Below, piece after piece: positions 25,331 through 34,111 of a DNA stretch of 64,000 nucleotides. Both the position numbers and the translations under genes were made by a program. A model generated the notes under the pieces. The model had not been told where the DNA came from and ran no database searches. It saw only the letters and a list, made by a program, of their open reading frames with translations. This DNA is from an uncultured Bacteroidales bacterium (GTDB taxonomy: Bacteria; Bacteroidota; Bacteroidia; Bacteroidales; ML635J-15), in NCBI GenBank assembly GCA_937899245.1, contig CALDKB010000054.1, forward strand, positions 1 through 64,000, read 5' to 3'. The number at the start of each line of letters is the position of its first letter. Within the stretch, counting starts at the first letter, position 1.

Positions 25331-26407
25331 CTATCTGTTCATTGTTTCTTTTGCAAAGTGGTATGCTCCGACGCTGATCATTGCACTGGTGTCGTATGTG
25401 GAGAATACATATCCGCATTTGGGTGTGCATGAATATTCAACAGTCTTGTCCGATAGCGGAACTTTCAAAGTCTTGCTGTCGGATTTAAGGAACTCTTCGA
25501 ACTGCTTGCTGTCGTTCAGACAGTATATGTGCTGTGTTGTGCGTGAAAGGTTGGCAAACTTATGTTTCAGTTCGCTTTCTACACCGGGGATAATAAATTC
25601 TCTTGCCTTCGACACACCTCCGCCAATGACTACGATTCCGTCGAAAAGTGTTATCATGTTGGCGATAGCGTCACCGAGGAACTCGCCCATGCGGAAAAAT
25701 GCTTTTCTGGCTGCTACCGCATCGCCCTTTAGCCCTTCAATGTCGCCTTTGCCGATGTGGTATATTTCGCGTGGCATTGGTGTTTCTTCAAAAGGAATTT
25801 TTGAATATTCGGAGTATAGTCTTCTTAATGCTCTAATGGCAATAAGTTCTTCACAGTTGCGGTCGGGGTCAAGTCGGTTCGACATCTTCCATATTTCGCA
25901 GGCTGTAATGTTGTCGCCGGTTATAAGGGTCTTGTCGTGAACAAAACCGCCACCGAATCCTGAACCTACTGTAAGTCCAACGACATTTTTGTATTGCTTC
26001 TTGTTGCCTGCCTGTCGCAAACGCTCGTTAATCTGTGGAAGAACGCCTGCTAACGATTCTCCGTAGGTGTACAGGTCGCCATCGTTGTTGATAAAAACCG
26101 GCACATGAAAAATGTTTTCGAGCATTGCCTTTAATGGGACTCCGCCGCGAAAACCTTTTAGGTTTTCGGTGTTGCCAATAATACCTTCGCGATAATCTGC
26201 CGGACCTGGAAATGCAAAGCTAATGGCATCTATCGGCTCGTTTAGCGATTGTTGCAGCTGCTTGAATCCGTCAATCATTCCGAGCAGACATTTGTCAAGA
26301 TCGTGTCCGTTTGATGGTATTTCTCTTGGTTCTCCAACAACATTGCCATCTTTTAGTGCAGAAAAAACAAATTTGCTGCCTCCTGCGTCGAGTGTTAGTA
26401 CTATCAT
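25331..26407 (-). CDS. ROK-family sugar kinase-like protein lacking the zinc motif
   Basis: 358 residues. N-terminal phosphate loop IVLTLDAGGSKFVFSAL (usual form DxGGTK); catalytic Asp region FINNDGDLYTYGE; glycine-rich GLTVGSGFGGGFVHDKTLI; C-terminal ATP site VVIGGGVSKAREFI. The usual ROK ExGH plus CxCGxxGC zinc site is absent: the matching stretch is ACEIWKMSNRLDPDRNCEEL. A roughly 40-residue segment near the C-terminus (HIYCLNDSKQFEEFLKSDSK..) is not typical. Kinase activity on a hexose or amino-sugar is plausible but unproven. First gene of the operon ROK - YfcC - membrane protein - mtgA; -7 box 19 nt upstream. Confidence 0.85.
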   Translation of the reverse strand: MIVLTLDAGGSKFVFSALKDGNVVGEPREIPSNGHDLDKCLLGMIDGFKQLQQSLNEPIDAISFAFPGPADYREGIIGNTENLKGFRGGVPLKAMLENIFHVPVFINNDGDLYTYGESLAGVLPQINERLRQAGNKKQYKNVVGLTVGSGFGGGFVHDKTLITGDNITACEIWKMSNRLDPDRNCEELIAIRALRRLYSEYSKIPFEETPMPREIYHIGKGDIEGLKGDAVAARKAFFRMGEFLGDAIANMITLFDGIVVIGGGVSKAREFIIPGVESELKHKFANLSRTTQHIYCLNDSKQFEEFLKSDSKTLKVPLSDKTVEYSCTPKCGYVFSTYDTSAMISVGAYHFAKETMNR

Positions 26408-26426
26408 GGTCCTTTATGTTTTTTTG

Positions 26427-26434
26427 CAAAGATA
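26427..26434 (-). promoter_or_regulatory. -7 box of the ROK-yfcC-mtgA operon
   Basis: TATCTTTG on the minus strand, 19 nt before the ATG at 26407; lies in the 35-bp gap after pepP. Confidence 0.6.
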
Positions 26435-26442
26435 GTCGATTC

Positions 26443-27696
26443 TTATTGATTATGAAATATCTTATGCAAGTTTGTATCACTAAGGTCGACTGGTGGGGTG
26501 CCGACAAGAATGTCGGTCTCTATTCTTATCCCAAAGTTCTCGTCGGGAATGTATATTGATGGCTCGCAGCTTAGCACCATCCGGTCTTTCAGTATTGTAT
26601 GGCGGTCGCCGACATCGTGGACATCAAGTCCGATGAAATGTGAGATTGGATGCGGCGAGTAGCGTTTCACTGTCTTGTGGATGGACTCCTGCTCGTCGAT
26701 GTCCTTTTGTGTGATAAGTTTTAATCGCAGCAGTGCCTCAAGCATTAATTTTTCAAATTCGTCCTGAATGCGGTCGATTGAAGAGCCTGGAACGTAATAT
26801 TGCTTGACTTGGTCTTGTATGCCTGCTATTGTGTCGTAAACATCTTTTTGCCGCGAGGTGAATTTGCCGTTTACTGGTATTGTGCGTGTAATGTCGGCGG
26901 CATATCCGTTCACTTCGGCGCCAACGTCCATCAGAAGCAGGTCGCCGTCGTGGCATTGTCCCTGATTGTCGATACTTTGGAATATGCAGTTGCGCTTTCC
27001 CGATGAAATTACGGGAAGGTAGGCGAGTCCATCGCATCCGCTTTTGCGTATTTGCTTGTAGAATTCGGCTTCTATTTCGTATTCGTAGATTCCGGGAGTG
27101 ATAGTCTTGACGACATTGTCGAAAGCGTCGAGCGTGATTTTGATTGCCTTGCGTATGCTGTCAATTTCAAAGTCTTCCTTTTGCATGCGCATATTGGCAA
27201 TTGTTGGATCTATGTCGTGGAAATCAATGTTCTGGTGCTTCAGCTTCCATTCTTCCTGACGATAGTTTATGTATTTGGTGCGTCGTATGTTGTTGCTGAA
27301 TGAAATGAATATCTTGCCTTGTGAGTTTGATATGACACGGTCTGCTGTTTCGTCAAATTTGTCAAGATATTCTATGTTTTGGATGCCTGATATTTCAGCG
27401 ACATATTCCTTGGTTAGCTTTACGCCCGTCCACTGGTTTATGTGCTCTGTCGGCTCAATGATGAAGGCGTATTCGTTTAGTTCGTGGTTTTCCTTTTGGA
27501 AAAGTAGGATAGACTCTTCTTGCGTAATGCCACTGAGGTAAAGAATATCGGAATTCTGCCTGTATCTGTAGAATTGGTTTGCGTTTCTCGACTGGTGGTT
27601 TGCAGAAAACAAGATGACAACATCTCCATTTTCAAGAGAATAGCATAGCTTTTTGCGGTTGCCAATGTGAAAGTCGCGTTTTTGCTTGTTGTCCAT
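26443..27696 (-). CDS. pepP: Xaa-Pro aminopeptidase (M24B, aminopeptidase P)
   Basis: 417 residues, usual length. The N-terminal creatinase-like domain (GDVVILFSANHQSRNANQFYRYRQNSDILYL, with YLSGI) is typical of aminopeptidase P. The C-terminal pita-bread domain carries the metal ligands: two Asp in LLMDVGAEVNGYAADITRT, His in HPISHFIGLDVHD, Glu in LSCEPSIYIP and Glu in IRIETDILV. It removes N-terminal residues that precede proline, using Mn(II) or similar. Cytoplasmic. It starts 8 nt after the ispG stop and is the last gene of the yfhO-dapF-PHP-ispG-pepP series. Confidence 0.95.
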   Translation of the reverse strand: MDNKQKRDFHIGNRKKLCYSLENGDVVILFSANHQSRNANQFYRYRQNSDILYLSGITQEESILLFQKENHELNEYAFIIEPTEHINQWTGVKLTKEYVAEISGIQNIEYLDKFDETADRVISNSQGKIFISFSNNIRRTKYINYRQEEWKLKHQNIDFHDIDPTIANMRMQKEDFEIDSIRKAIKITLDAFDNVVKTITPGIYEYEIEAEFYKQIRKSGCDGLAYLPVISSGKRNCIFQSIDNQGQCHDGDLLLMDVGAEVNGYAADITRTIPVNGKFTSRQKDVYDTIAGIQDQVKQYYVPGSSIDRIQDEFEKLMLEALLRLKLITQKDIDEQESIHKTVKRYSPHPISHFIGLDVHDVGDRHTILKDRMVLSCEPSIYIPDENFGIRIETDILVGTPPVDLSDTNLHKIFHNQ

Positions 27697-27704
27697 GGCA
27701 TAGA

Positions 27705-29090
27705 TTATTTGTCTTTCCAGTCTCCGTTTTCTGCGATGACTTTCTTTAGCATTTCAACGGCTTGGTCTTGGGGAATATCACGAATTATTGGTGTCTGTTT
27801 CTTGTAGATGATGACATGATCCTTTGTGCTTCCAACGCATCCGTAGTCGGCATCCGACATTTCGCCCGGACCGTTTACTACGCAGCCCATAGTCGCAATT
27901 TTCAGTCCCTTAAGATGTGAAAATTCTTGCTTTACAGCTTCCGAGATGCGTTCAAGGTCGTAGTTGGTGCGTCCGCATCCGGGACATGATATGAACTCTG
28001 CCTTCGAAACGCATAGGCCGGCGGCTTGCATGATGTCGGCGGCAAGATCTTCGTTGTCAATGCCTTCTATTTCGCCTTCTATTTTCAACTTCGATGTTTT
28101 TCTGTCGATGAGGTTATTGCTCAAGTTGCTGCAGCTGTCGATTATGGCTTCGTCGGCATCATGATAGGTTGTCCTGAAAATTGTTTCTGCCGTTTCTGGA
28201 ACGCAGATATTGCTGAATGGCTTCTTTTCGCCTAGTTGTTTGACAAATTTTTCAGCAAATATGATTTCGTTTTCTGGCCTTTCGGTAAGCGAAACTCTAA
28301 TCGTGTCGCCAATTCCCTTGTTTAGAAGATACGATATTCCAAGTACTGATTTTATTCTTGCGTCATTTCCTGCACCGGCTTCTGTTACTCCTAGGTGCTG
28401 CGGGAAAATGTGTCCCGATTCTATCATTCTTTGGTTGAGCAGTTCGCATGATTCGGTCATGACTTTTACATTGCTAGCTTTCATCGAGATGACAAGGTTC
28501 GAAAAGTTTTCAGCCATGAAAATGTTTATGAATTCCATTGCTGCCTCTACCATTCCGCGGGCGGTGTTGCCATATCTCGACAGGATTCTGTCGGAAAGCG
28601 AACCATGGTTTGATCCTATGCGGATTGCCGTGCCGTTTTCCCTGCATATTTTGATAAGAGGAAGTAGCCTGTCGTGGATTTTTTCCAGTTCAAGGTCGTA
28701 TTCGAAATCTGAAAGTTTCAATTCCTTGAAATTAGCACGCTTGTCGATGTAGTTGCCAGGGTTAATCCTGACTTTTTCCACGATTTTTGCGCATTCTTCG
28801 GCAATCTGAGCGTCGAAATGGACATCGGCAACCAATGGTTTTGTGTACCCGTCAGCTACGAGTATGCCCTTTACTTTTCGCAGGCAGTCGATGTCTGGCT
28901 TCCGCGGTGTGGAAAGTCTTACAATATCGGCACCCGCGTCGAAAAGACGTTTGCATTGCAGTACCGAGCCGTCGATGTCTGCAAGCGGAACGTTTGTCAT
29001 GCTCTGTATCGCTATGCGGTTTTTGCCACCGATTGTTATGTCGCCGATTTTTACTTCGTGTGCGTATGTCTGGATGTTATTTGTTTTCAT
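27705..29090 (-). CDS. ispG: 4-hydroxy-3-methylbut-2-en-1-yl diphosphate synthase (IspG/GcpE)
   Basis: 461 residues. It converts MEcPP to HMBPP in the MEP isoprenoid pathway. The TIM barrel is at residues about 10-290 (NRIAIQSMTNVPLADID, LVADVHFDAQIAEECAK, KVRINPGNY, IRIGSNHGSLSDRIL, GIGDTIRVSLTERPENE). The iron-sulphur domain has SCPGCGRT near residue 370 and a third Cys in MGCVVNGPGEMSDADYG. The length lies between the short E. coli form (about 370) and the long forms (about 600 or more) usual in Bacteroidota, which carry a large insert between the two domains. Here only ~60-70 residues are left there. It overlaps the PHP gene by 14 nt. Confidence 0.96.
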   Translation of the reverse strand: MKTNNIQTYAHEVKIGDITIGGKNRIAIQSMTNVPLADIDGSVLQCKRLFDAGADIVRLSTPRKPDIDCLRKVKGILVADGYTKPLVADVHFDAQIAEECAKIVEKVRINPGNYIDKRANFKELKLSDFEYDLELEKIHDRLLPLIKICRENGTAIRIGSNHGSLSDRILSRYGNTARGMVEAAMEFINIFMAENFSNLVISMKASNVKVMTESCELLNQRMIESGHIFPQHLGVTEAGAGNDARIKSVLGISYLLNKGIGDTIRVSLTERPENEIIFAEKFVKQLGEKKPFSNICVPETAETIFRTTYHDADEAIIDSCSNLSNNLIDRKTSKLKIEGEIEGIDNEDLAADIMQAAGLCVSKAEFISCPGCGRTNYDLERISEAVKQEFSHLKGLKIATMGCVVNGPGEMSDADYGCVGSTKDHVIIYKKQTPIIRDIPQDQAVEMLKKVIAENGDWKDK

Positions 29091-29976
29091 GTGCCTTGTG
29101 TCTTTCTATTGCTTCTAGAATGCCGTTAAGAATACTTTCGTCGTGCGACGGTATTGGGTTGCTTGTTGTCCCAACTCCAAGATATATATCGTTTTTTACC
29201 GGATATCCATGGAAATCGCTGCCGCACGAAATACATAGACCATGTTCTTCTGCAATTTTCTTGAGCATTCCTCTATCTTTTGTCGAGGTGCTGTTGTGAT
29301 ACACTTCGATTCCGTCGAGCCCGTATGAGATTAATTCCAATATTCTTTCCTTGATTGTGATATAATTGTTGCTCAGAGAGGTCGGATGCGCCAGAATGGC
29401 AATTCCTCCTGCCTTATGAATTTGCTTTATGCACTCTTCGGGCGGTAGCTTCATTCTTTCGATATTGTCAAGGTCGGCTTTTGTCAGGTACTTGTCGAAT
29501 GCGTTCTGAATGTTAGTGGCATATCCGTGTGCAACAAGAGCTGCTGCAATATGTGGTTTTCCAACTGAAGAGCCCAGTGCATGCTTTTTAACGTCTTCAA
29601 TGGTTATTTTCAGCTTGTAGGTGTTCCTCAGTGCTTCTACAATCTTGATATTCCTTGATTTCCTTCCTTCGCTGATTTCTTTGGCCATTGCACGGAATTT
29701 TTCGTCGTTTGGATTTATCCCCAATCCAAGAATGTGCATTTTGCCTTCGGAGATTTCGGCACTTAACTCGATGCCGGGGATAACTTTTATCCCGTATTTT
29801 TCACCTTCGGCAATGCACTCGTTAAGGTTGTCGACTGTGTCGTGGTCGGTGATGGCTATTGCCTTTAACCCATTTTCTTTGGCTTTGACGATAATTTCAT
29901 GTGCGTCATGGCAGCCGTCAGAAGCTGTTGTGTGCACATGCAAGTCAAATTTTGGTGAGTTGTTATTATTCTCCAT
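29077..29976 (-). CDS. PHP-domain metal-dependent phosphoesterase
   Basis: 299 residues from the ATG at 29976, which overlaps the dapF stop by 11 nt. Metal-binding motifs are in order: KFDLHVHTTASDG, AIAITDHDTVDN, VIPGIELSAE, GIAILAHPTSL and CISCGSDFHGYP. This is the layout of the YciV/TrpH-type PHP phosphoesterases. Those act on 3',5'-nucleoside bisphosphates or on RNA 5' ends (RNase AM); the exact substrate here is inferred. Cytoplasmic, no signal peptide. Confidence 0.9.
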   Translation of the reverse strand: MENNNNSPKFDLHVHTTASDGCHDAHEIIVKAKENGLKAIAITDHDTVDNLNECIAEGEKYGIKVIPGIELSAEISEGKMHILGLGINPNDEKFRAMAKEISEGRKSRNIKIVEALRNTYKLKITIEDVKKHALGSSVGKPHIAAALVAHGYATNIQNAFDKYLTKADLDNIERMKLPPEECIKQIHKAGGIAILAHPTSLSNNYITIKERILELISYGLDGIEVYHNSTSTKDRGMLKKIAEEHGLCISCGSDFHGYPVKNDIYLGVGTTSNPIPSHDESILNGILEAIERHKAHENK

Positions 29977-30733
29977 AAGTTTCCCCCCTGAATACTTTTT
30001 TTGCTGGGCCTTCAAGCCATATGTTTGTGTATTTGCTGTTTTTCTTTTCAAAGAAAACTTTTAGCATGCCGCCTTTTGCCTGTAGTGTTATTGGCGATTC
30101 GTTTCCTTTTGTCGCATTTATGCAAAGGGCAGATGCTACGGTGCCGGTTCCGCATGCCGAGGTTTCGCCTTCTACTCCGCGCTCGTATGTGGCAAGTCTA
30201 AAGCCGCCGTTCTGATCAACAAAATTCACATTTGTCCTATTGGGCGCAAAACGCTTGTCGTCGGCAAGTTTACGACCTTCGGCTACAATGTCAATCTTGT
30301 AGATGTCGTCAACGAATTTAACGAAGTGGGGTACTCCGGTATTTGTCCAAAGTCCATCTTCGAATTTTGATATCCCATCTACGTCAATCATCTTGAGCTT
30401 CACAGTCGTATCGTCCAGGATTTCTGCTTCGTGGATGCCGTCGTCGGCAATAAAAGTCATTTTGTTGCTGCAAATGTGATTGTCGAAAGCATATTTCGCT
30501 ATGCAGCGTCCACCGTTTCCGCACATGCTTGCCGTATGTCCGTCAGAATTGTAGAATTTCATGGCGAAGTCGTATTCATTGCTGCTGTTCACGACGATAA
30601 GACCATCTGCTCCTATTCCAAAGCGACGGTCGCACATTTGTTCAATCTGTTCGCTGCTAAGCGCAATGTTACCGTCGATGTTGTTGATGATAATGAAATC
30701 GTTCCCGGCTCCTTGATATTTGTCGAAATTCAT
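29966..30733 (-). CDS. dapF: Diaminopimelate epimerase
   Basis: 255 residues. It interconverts LL- and meso-diaminopimelate for lysine and peptidoglycan synthesis. It begins NFDKYQGAGNDFIIINN. The two catalytic Cys are C71 in SMCGNGGRC and C194 in TSACGTGTVAS. Substrate residues are visible in NSDGHTASM and ATYERGVEGE. Cytoplasmic. It starts 12 nt after the yfhO stop and overlaps the PHP gene at its end, so the five genes form one unit. Confidence 0.97.
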   Translation of the reverse strand: MNFDKYQGAGNDFIIINNIDGNIALSSEQIEQMCDRRFGIGADGLIVVNSSNEYDFAMKFYNSDGHTASMCGNGGRCIAKYAFDNHICSNKMTFIADDGIHEAEILDDTTVKLKMIDVDGISKFEDGLWTNTGVPHFVKFVDDIYKIDIVAEGRKLADDKRFAPNRTNVNFVDQNGGFRLATYERGVEGETSACGTGTVASALCINATKGNESPITLQAKGGMLKVFFEKKNSKYTNIWLEGPAKKVFRGETYGE

Positions 30734-30745
30734 GCTGCCTGTTTT

Positions 30746-33244
30746 TTAGTTCGTCTTCCTTGAAAATTTCCACCCCAAAGTTAAGAAAATTACTATTGCA
30801 ACTAGAGATATTATGTTGAATATTAACGATAGCATGTTGCCTATGCGAGTGGATTTCGGTGCAAAAGTGAATTCGATTTCGTGTTCGCCGGCGGGAACGA
30901 TCATTGCCCTCAATGCATAATTTGCCCTGAAGTGTGATGCTTTTTCTCCATCAATTTTTACACGCCATCCTTTTGGGTAATACATTTCGGAGAATATTGC
31001 CAGTCGCGGGCCTTTGCTTGTCGACTTGTATTTCAATATGTCGGCATCTCTGGCCGTTAACGATATGCGGTCGGTGCTATCAGGGGCAAATCCTATGTCT
31101 GCGAATTCCGACTTGTACTTTTCGTTCACTACGGCGGTATGTCTGCTGTCAATGTGTTTCAGTTGGGCAAGCTCCATGTCGTCGCTTGCAGCCCATCTTA
31201 TGCTGTCGACAAGCCAAACGTTTCCAAGTGTATGCTCGTTGGTTATCGGGTTGGCATTGTCGCTAAGTATTATGTACTTAACGTTTAGCATGTCGAGCAG
31301 TGGCGTCTTGTATTTCTGCGAGAAGGTTTCCTGAATCTCTTCTTGGGTCATGCCATCTCTTTGTGACCATGAAAAAATATTGTATCTGGTTAAGGCCAAC
31401 TCTTTGTTAACCAAAGAGTCGCAGAATGTGGCATAGCGTTTTGTGCAGTAGCCGACACCTCCGAGCGACTTGTGTTTGTTGAATGTGCTTTCGTCGTCTT
31501 GAACTGCGTCGTAGGCGATATTTAGGACTCTATATGTGGTGCTGTCGCCGTTGATAGTGTTGTCGGCTACGGATTCCCGGCTTGTCGTGTTTTCGTTTTC
31601 TGCATTTAGCCTGTCAAGATTGATGTTTATGAGAATGTTGTCAAGAATGACAAGAAGTGCTATGGTCAAAATTGTAGCTGTAATGTTTTGCTTTTTTTTG
31701 CTGGCGAAAAATATTGTGGCGGCGGAAAGCAGCAGAAACACTAAGGCAAACGAAGAGTCTCTTCTTATTAGAACGCATCTGTCGTGGCGTATTGCTTCGA
31801 CATAGTCGCTCTTGAATTGGCTTACGGCTTCTGCGTATTCTGGTTCGGATGGCATATATGATGCCAGTCCGCTGGCGATTTCCTCTTCTGTGCGGTTGCC
31901 CGGATCGTAATTGAAAGTGCCTGCTGCTGACGGAAATATTATGAATATAAGCAGAATGATGGCTATCAGTCCGGCCGAAATGGATATTGCTATTGTATTT
32001 CGTTTTTTGTCTGCTTCGTTTTCCCTGTTCTTCATGCAGAAATCTTCAATGCCAACAGAGGCAAGAATAGAAATTCCAAGTGCGGAAATTATTAAAATAT
32101 TTGATATGTTGCCAAAATTATAGAATAATGGAATATTTTTGAATGCGAAATACTCGATATTGCCGCATGAAAGTAGAGCCGCAAATATTGTGATGAATAT
32201 TAGCCACCATTTGTATTTTGCGTTCTTGCTGAAACATCCAAGTGCGGCGAGAAAAATCGCTATTGCGCCAATGTATGATGGACCGTTGCTGAAAAAGCGT
32301 TTTCCAAAATATGTGGGCGATTTGTCGGCGATTTTTTCGGCGTTTTGGCGACCGAAAAGTGGTTCCAGAAGCTTGTGCGTGTCGGAGTTGGTCGACAGGT
32401 GCGTGTGCGATTTTCCGCCTTTTATGCTTGGGATTATGGCGGTTAGGATTTCGCCTTCGTCGTTTATGTATGGGCTGTCGGTGCTATAGTTTGGAGTTGG
32501 TTGTGTTGCGTATTGCGCATATTCGTTTTCTGAAATTATGTTGACGGAATTCGTAAGTATGGCGGCTGTAAACACTGTCAATGTGATAAGCGTGGATGTT
32601 AGGAACTTTGCTTTTTCGTGAGATTTGACTGATACTACGAGTCTATAGGCCATATGGGCAATTGCAATTAGCATCGTGAAGTACAGCGGCTGGTAGTTGC
32701 AGGTCGCGGCTTGTATTGCTGTTGCAATTAATGTTATTGTGATTCCGAATGCTTTCTTGTTGTTGAATATCAGAATTATGCCGGCAATAGAGTAGGCGAT
32801 AAGTGCAATTCCGATCGCTTCGGCTGGTTCGCCGGGGTCGTATGCCGATGTGCAAAAGAAAAATCCGTACGCCAGTGACCCGATAATCGCGCTTGGTGGC
32901 TTTATTTTCAATGTGTTTTGAAGAACGTATATTCCAATCAGAGTGGTCAGAATAATGAAAAATGAAAATGTGGCGCTGCTGCTAGATATGGCGGATGCAA
33001 TGTGTGAATAAATGTTTTTGTCGTTTATGGCATTTCCGGAGATGCGGGGACTTCCAGAAAATGAACTTTCGTTCCATAGGCAGGAACTTGAAATAGTCTG
33101 GCTGTCTTGCTTTTCGATATTGCTACTGTTATTGCCTATAAAAAACAAATATGTGTAAGAGGCAGATACGGCAATAAAAAAGATGAATATGGCAAATGTC
33201 TGGAAAATTAAATTGCTATTTATGTCGCTGAATTTTTTTTTCAT
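30746..33244 (-). CDS. YfhO-family multi-pass membrane protein
   Basis: 832 residues from the ATG at 33244. A dozen or so hydrophobic segments (FQTFAIFIFFIAVSASYTYLF, FFIILTTLIGIYVLQ, ALGISILASVGIEDF and others) surround two large polar loops. It ends with the family C-terminal beta-domain (LAIFSEMYYPKGWRVKIDG, RANYALRAMIVPAGEHEIEF) and a last helix. The family belongs to GT-C-like membrane proteins; Gram-positive members glycosylate teichoic acids, but Bacteroidota members are uncharacterised. A -7 box (33266-33273) lies 21 nt upstream, which makes it the first gene of the dapF operon. Confidence 0.9.
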   Translation of the reverse strand: MKKKFSDINSNLIFQTFAIFIFFIAVSASYTYLFFIGNNSSNIEKQDSQTISSSCLWNESSFSGSPRISGNAINDKNIYSHIASAISSSSATFSFFIILTTLIGIYVLQNTLKIKPPSAIIGSLAYGFFFCTSAYDPGEPAEAIGIALIAYSIAGIILIFNNKKAFGITITLIATAIQAATCNYQPLYFTMLIAIAHMAYRLVVSVKSHEKAKFLTSTLITLTVFTAAILTNSVNIISENEYAQYATQPTPNYSTDSPYINDEGEILTAIIPSIKGGKSHTHLSTNSDTHKLLEPLFGRQNAEKIADKSPTYFGKRFFSNGPSYIGAIAIFLAALGCFSKNAKYKWWLIFITIFAALLSCGNIEYFAFKNIPLFYNFGNISNILIISALGISILASVGIEDFCMKNRENEADKKRNTIAISISAGLIAIILLIFIIFPSAAGTFNYDPGNRTEEEIASGLASYMPSEPEYAEAVSQFKSDYVEAIRHDRCVLIRRDSSFALVFLLLSAATIFFASKKKQNITATILTIALLVILDNILININLDRLNAENENTTSRESVADNTINGDSTTYRVLNIAYDAVQDDESTFNKHKSLGGVGYCTKRYATFCDSLVNKELALTRYNIFSWSQRDGMTQEEIQETFSQKYKTPLLDMLNVKYIILSDNANPITNEHTLGNVWLVDSIRWAASDDMELAQLKHIDSRHTAVVNEKYKSEFADIGFAPDSTDRISLTARDADILKYKSTSKGPRLAIFSEMYYPKGWRVKIDGEKASHFRANYALRAMIVPAGEHEIEFTFAPKSTRIGNMLSLIFNIISLVAIVIFLTLGWKFSRKTN

Positions 33245-33265
33245 GTGCTGTCTATTTCGTTTGGA

Positions 33266-33273
33266 CAAAATTA
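33266..33273 (-). promoter_or_regulatory. -7 box of the yfhO-dapF-ispG operon
   Basis: TAATTTTG on the minus strand, 21 nt before the ATG at 33244. Confidence 0.55.
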
Positions 33274-33535
33274 TAAATTTAAACATTTGCTTCGTTTATT
33301 TTTGTGATAATAGATGTTTTGATGTTTGCGAATTTTAGACAAAGCAATTATATTGTAGTTTTTGAACTTTGTAAAATTCTGTAAATTAACATGTTGGGGT
33401 TGGTGTTGGCGTGTGTGTATAAAAATGATTTTTGACAGGCAGCTAAACGAAAAAAAACTCGTTATAAGATGTGGAAGTTTAAAATAAAAACAGTAATTTT
33501 ACGCGAATTTTATATATACTAAAAATAGTATCGAT

Positions 33536-34108
33536 ATGAAAAAGATAGTTGTTTGCGTCTTGTTGGTGATTATGGCGGGTCTTCCTGTGTTTTCACAATC
33601 GCAACACGTTGAAAATCAGCAGTCGTTGTCGGCGGGAATAGATTCTCTACTCAATGGAATTTCTGCCGTCGGAACGGAATTTATATATGACGAGGGAAAG
33701 CTGGTGTCTATTCCAAATACCAACATCAAGATTCAGCCACCTGAATATTTCCGCTTTTCGGAATCTATTCCGGGATTTATTCATGTTGGAACAATGAGCA
33801 GCATACAGGTTGAGGAAGTGGTTGGAACTTCGTATGTCATGATTGCTATGGCTATGGATTCTGCGTATTTTGCATCTCAAGGTATGAGGTTGATATCGTC
33901 GGAGCCGGTTGTGATGCACGATGGAAGTGAAGGCGTGCTCTTTACGGCAGAAATGCGACTGAAAGGATTCTTGTTTGAAAGACTTATTCTAATGTCCGGT
34001 GATTACCATTACACGATGTGGATTAATGCCGGCTATATAAAGCTGTTGAGTTCTCAGTTGAAGGAGGTTGTCCTTCAAAGCATGTTAACATCTAAAATTT
34101 ACGAGTAG
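33536..34108 (+). CDS. Secreted hypothetical protein paired with the giant SprB-repeat protein
   Basis: 190 residues with a signal peptide (KKIVVCVLLVIMAGLPVFSQ). The mature part (IQPPEYFRFSESIPGFIHVG, IQVEEVVGTSYVMIAMAMD, GVLFTAEMRLKGFLFERLILMSG, YTMWINAGYIKLL) resembles small proteins that fold like a stress-type or PsbP-like alpha/beta sandwich, but I recognise no family. It ends 3 nt before the 1427-residue surface protein, so the two are co-translated; a role in its export, folding or anchoring is an inference from position only. Confidence 0.75.
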   Translation: MKKIVVCVLLVIMAGLPVFSQSQHVENQQSLSAGIDSLLNGISAVGTEFIYDEGKLVSIPNTNIKIQPPEYFRFSESIPGFIHVGTMSSIQVEEVVGTSYVMIAMAMDSAYFASQGMRLISSEPVVMHDGSEGVLFTAEMRLKGFLFERLILMSGDYHYTMWINAGYIKLLSSQLKEVVLQSMLTSKIYE

Positions 34109-34111
34109 AAG

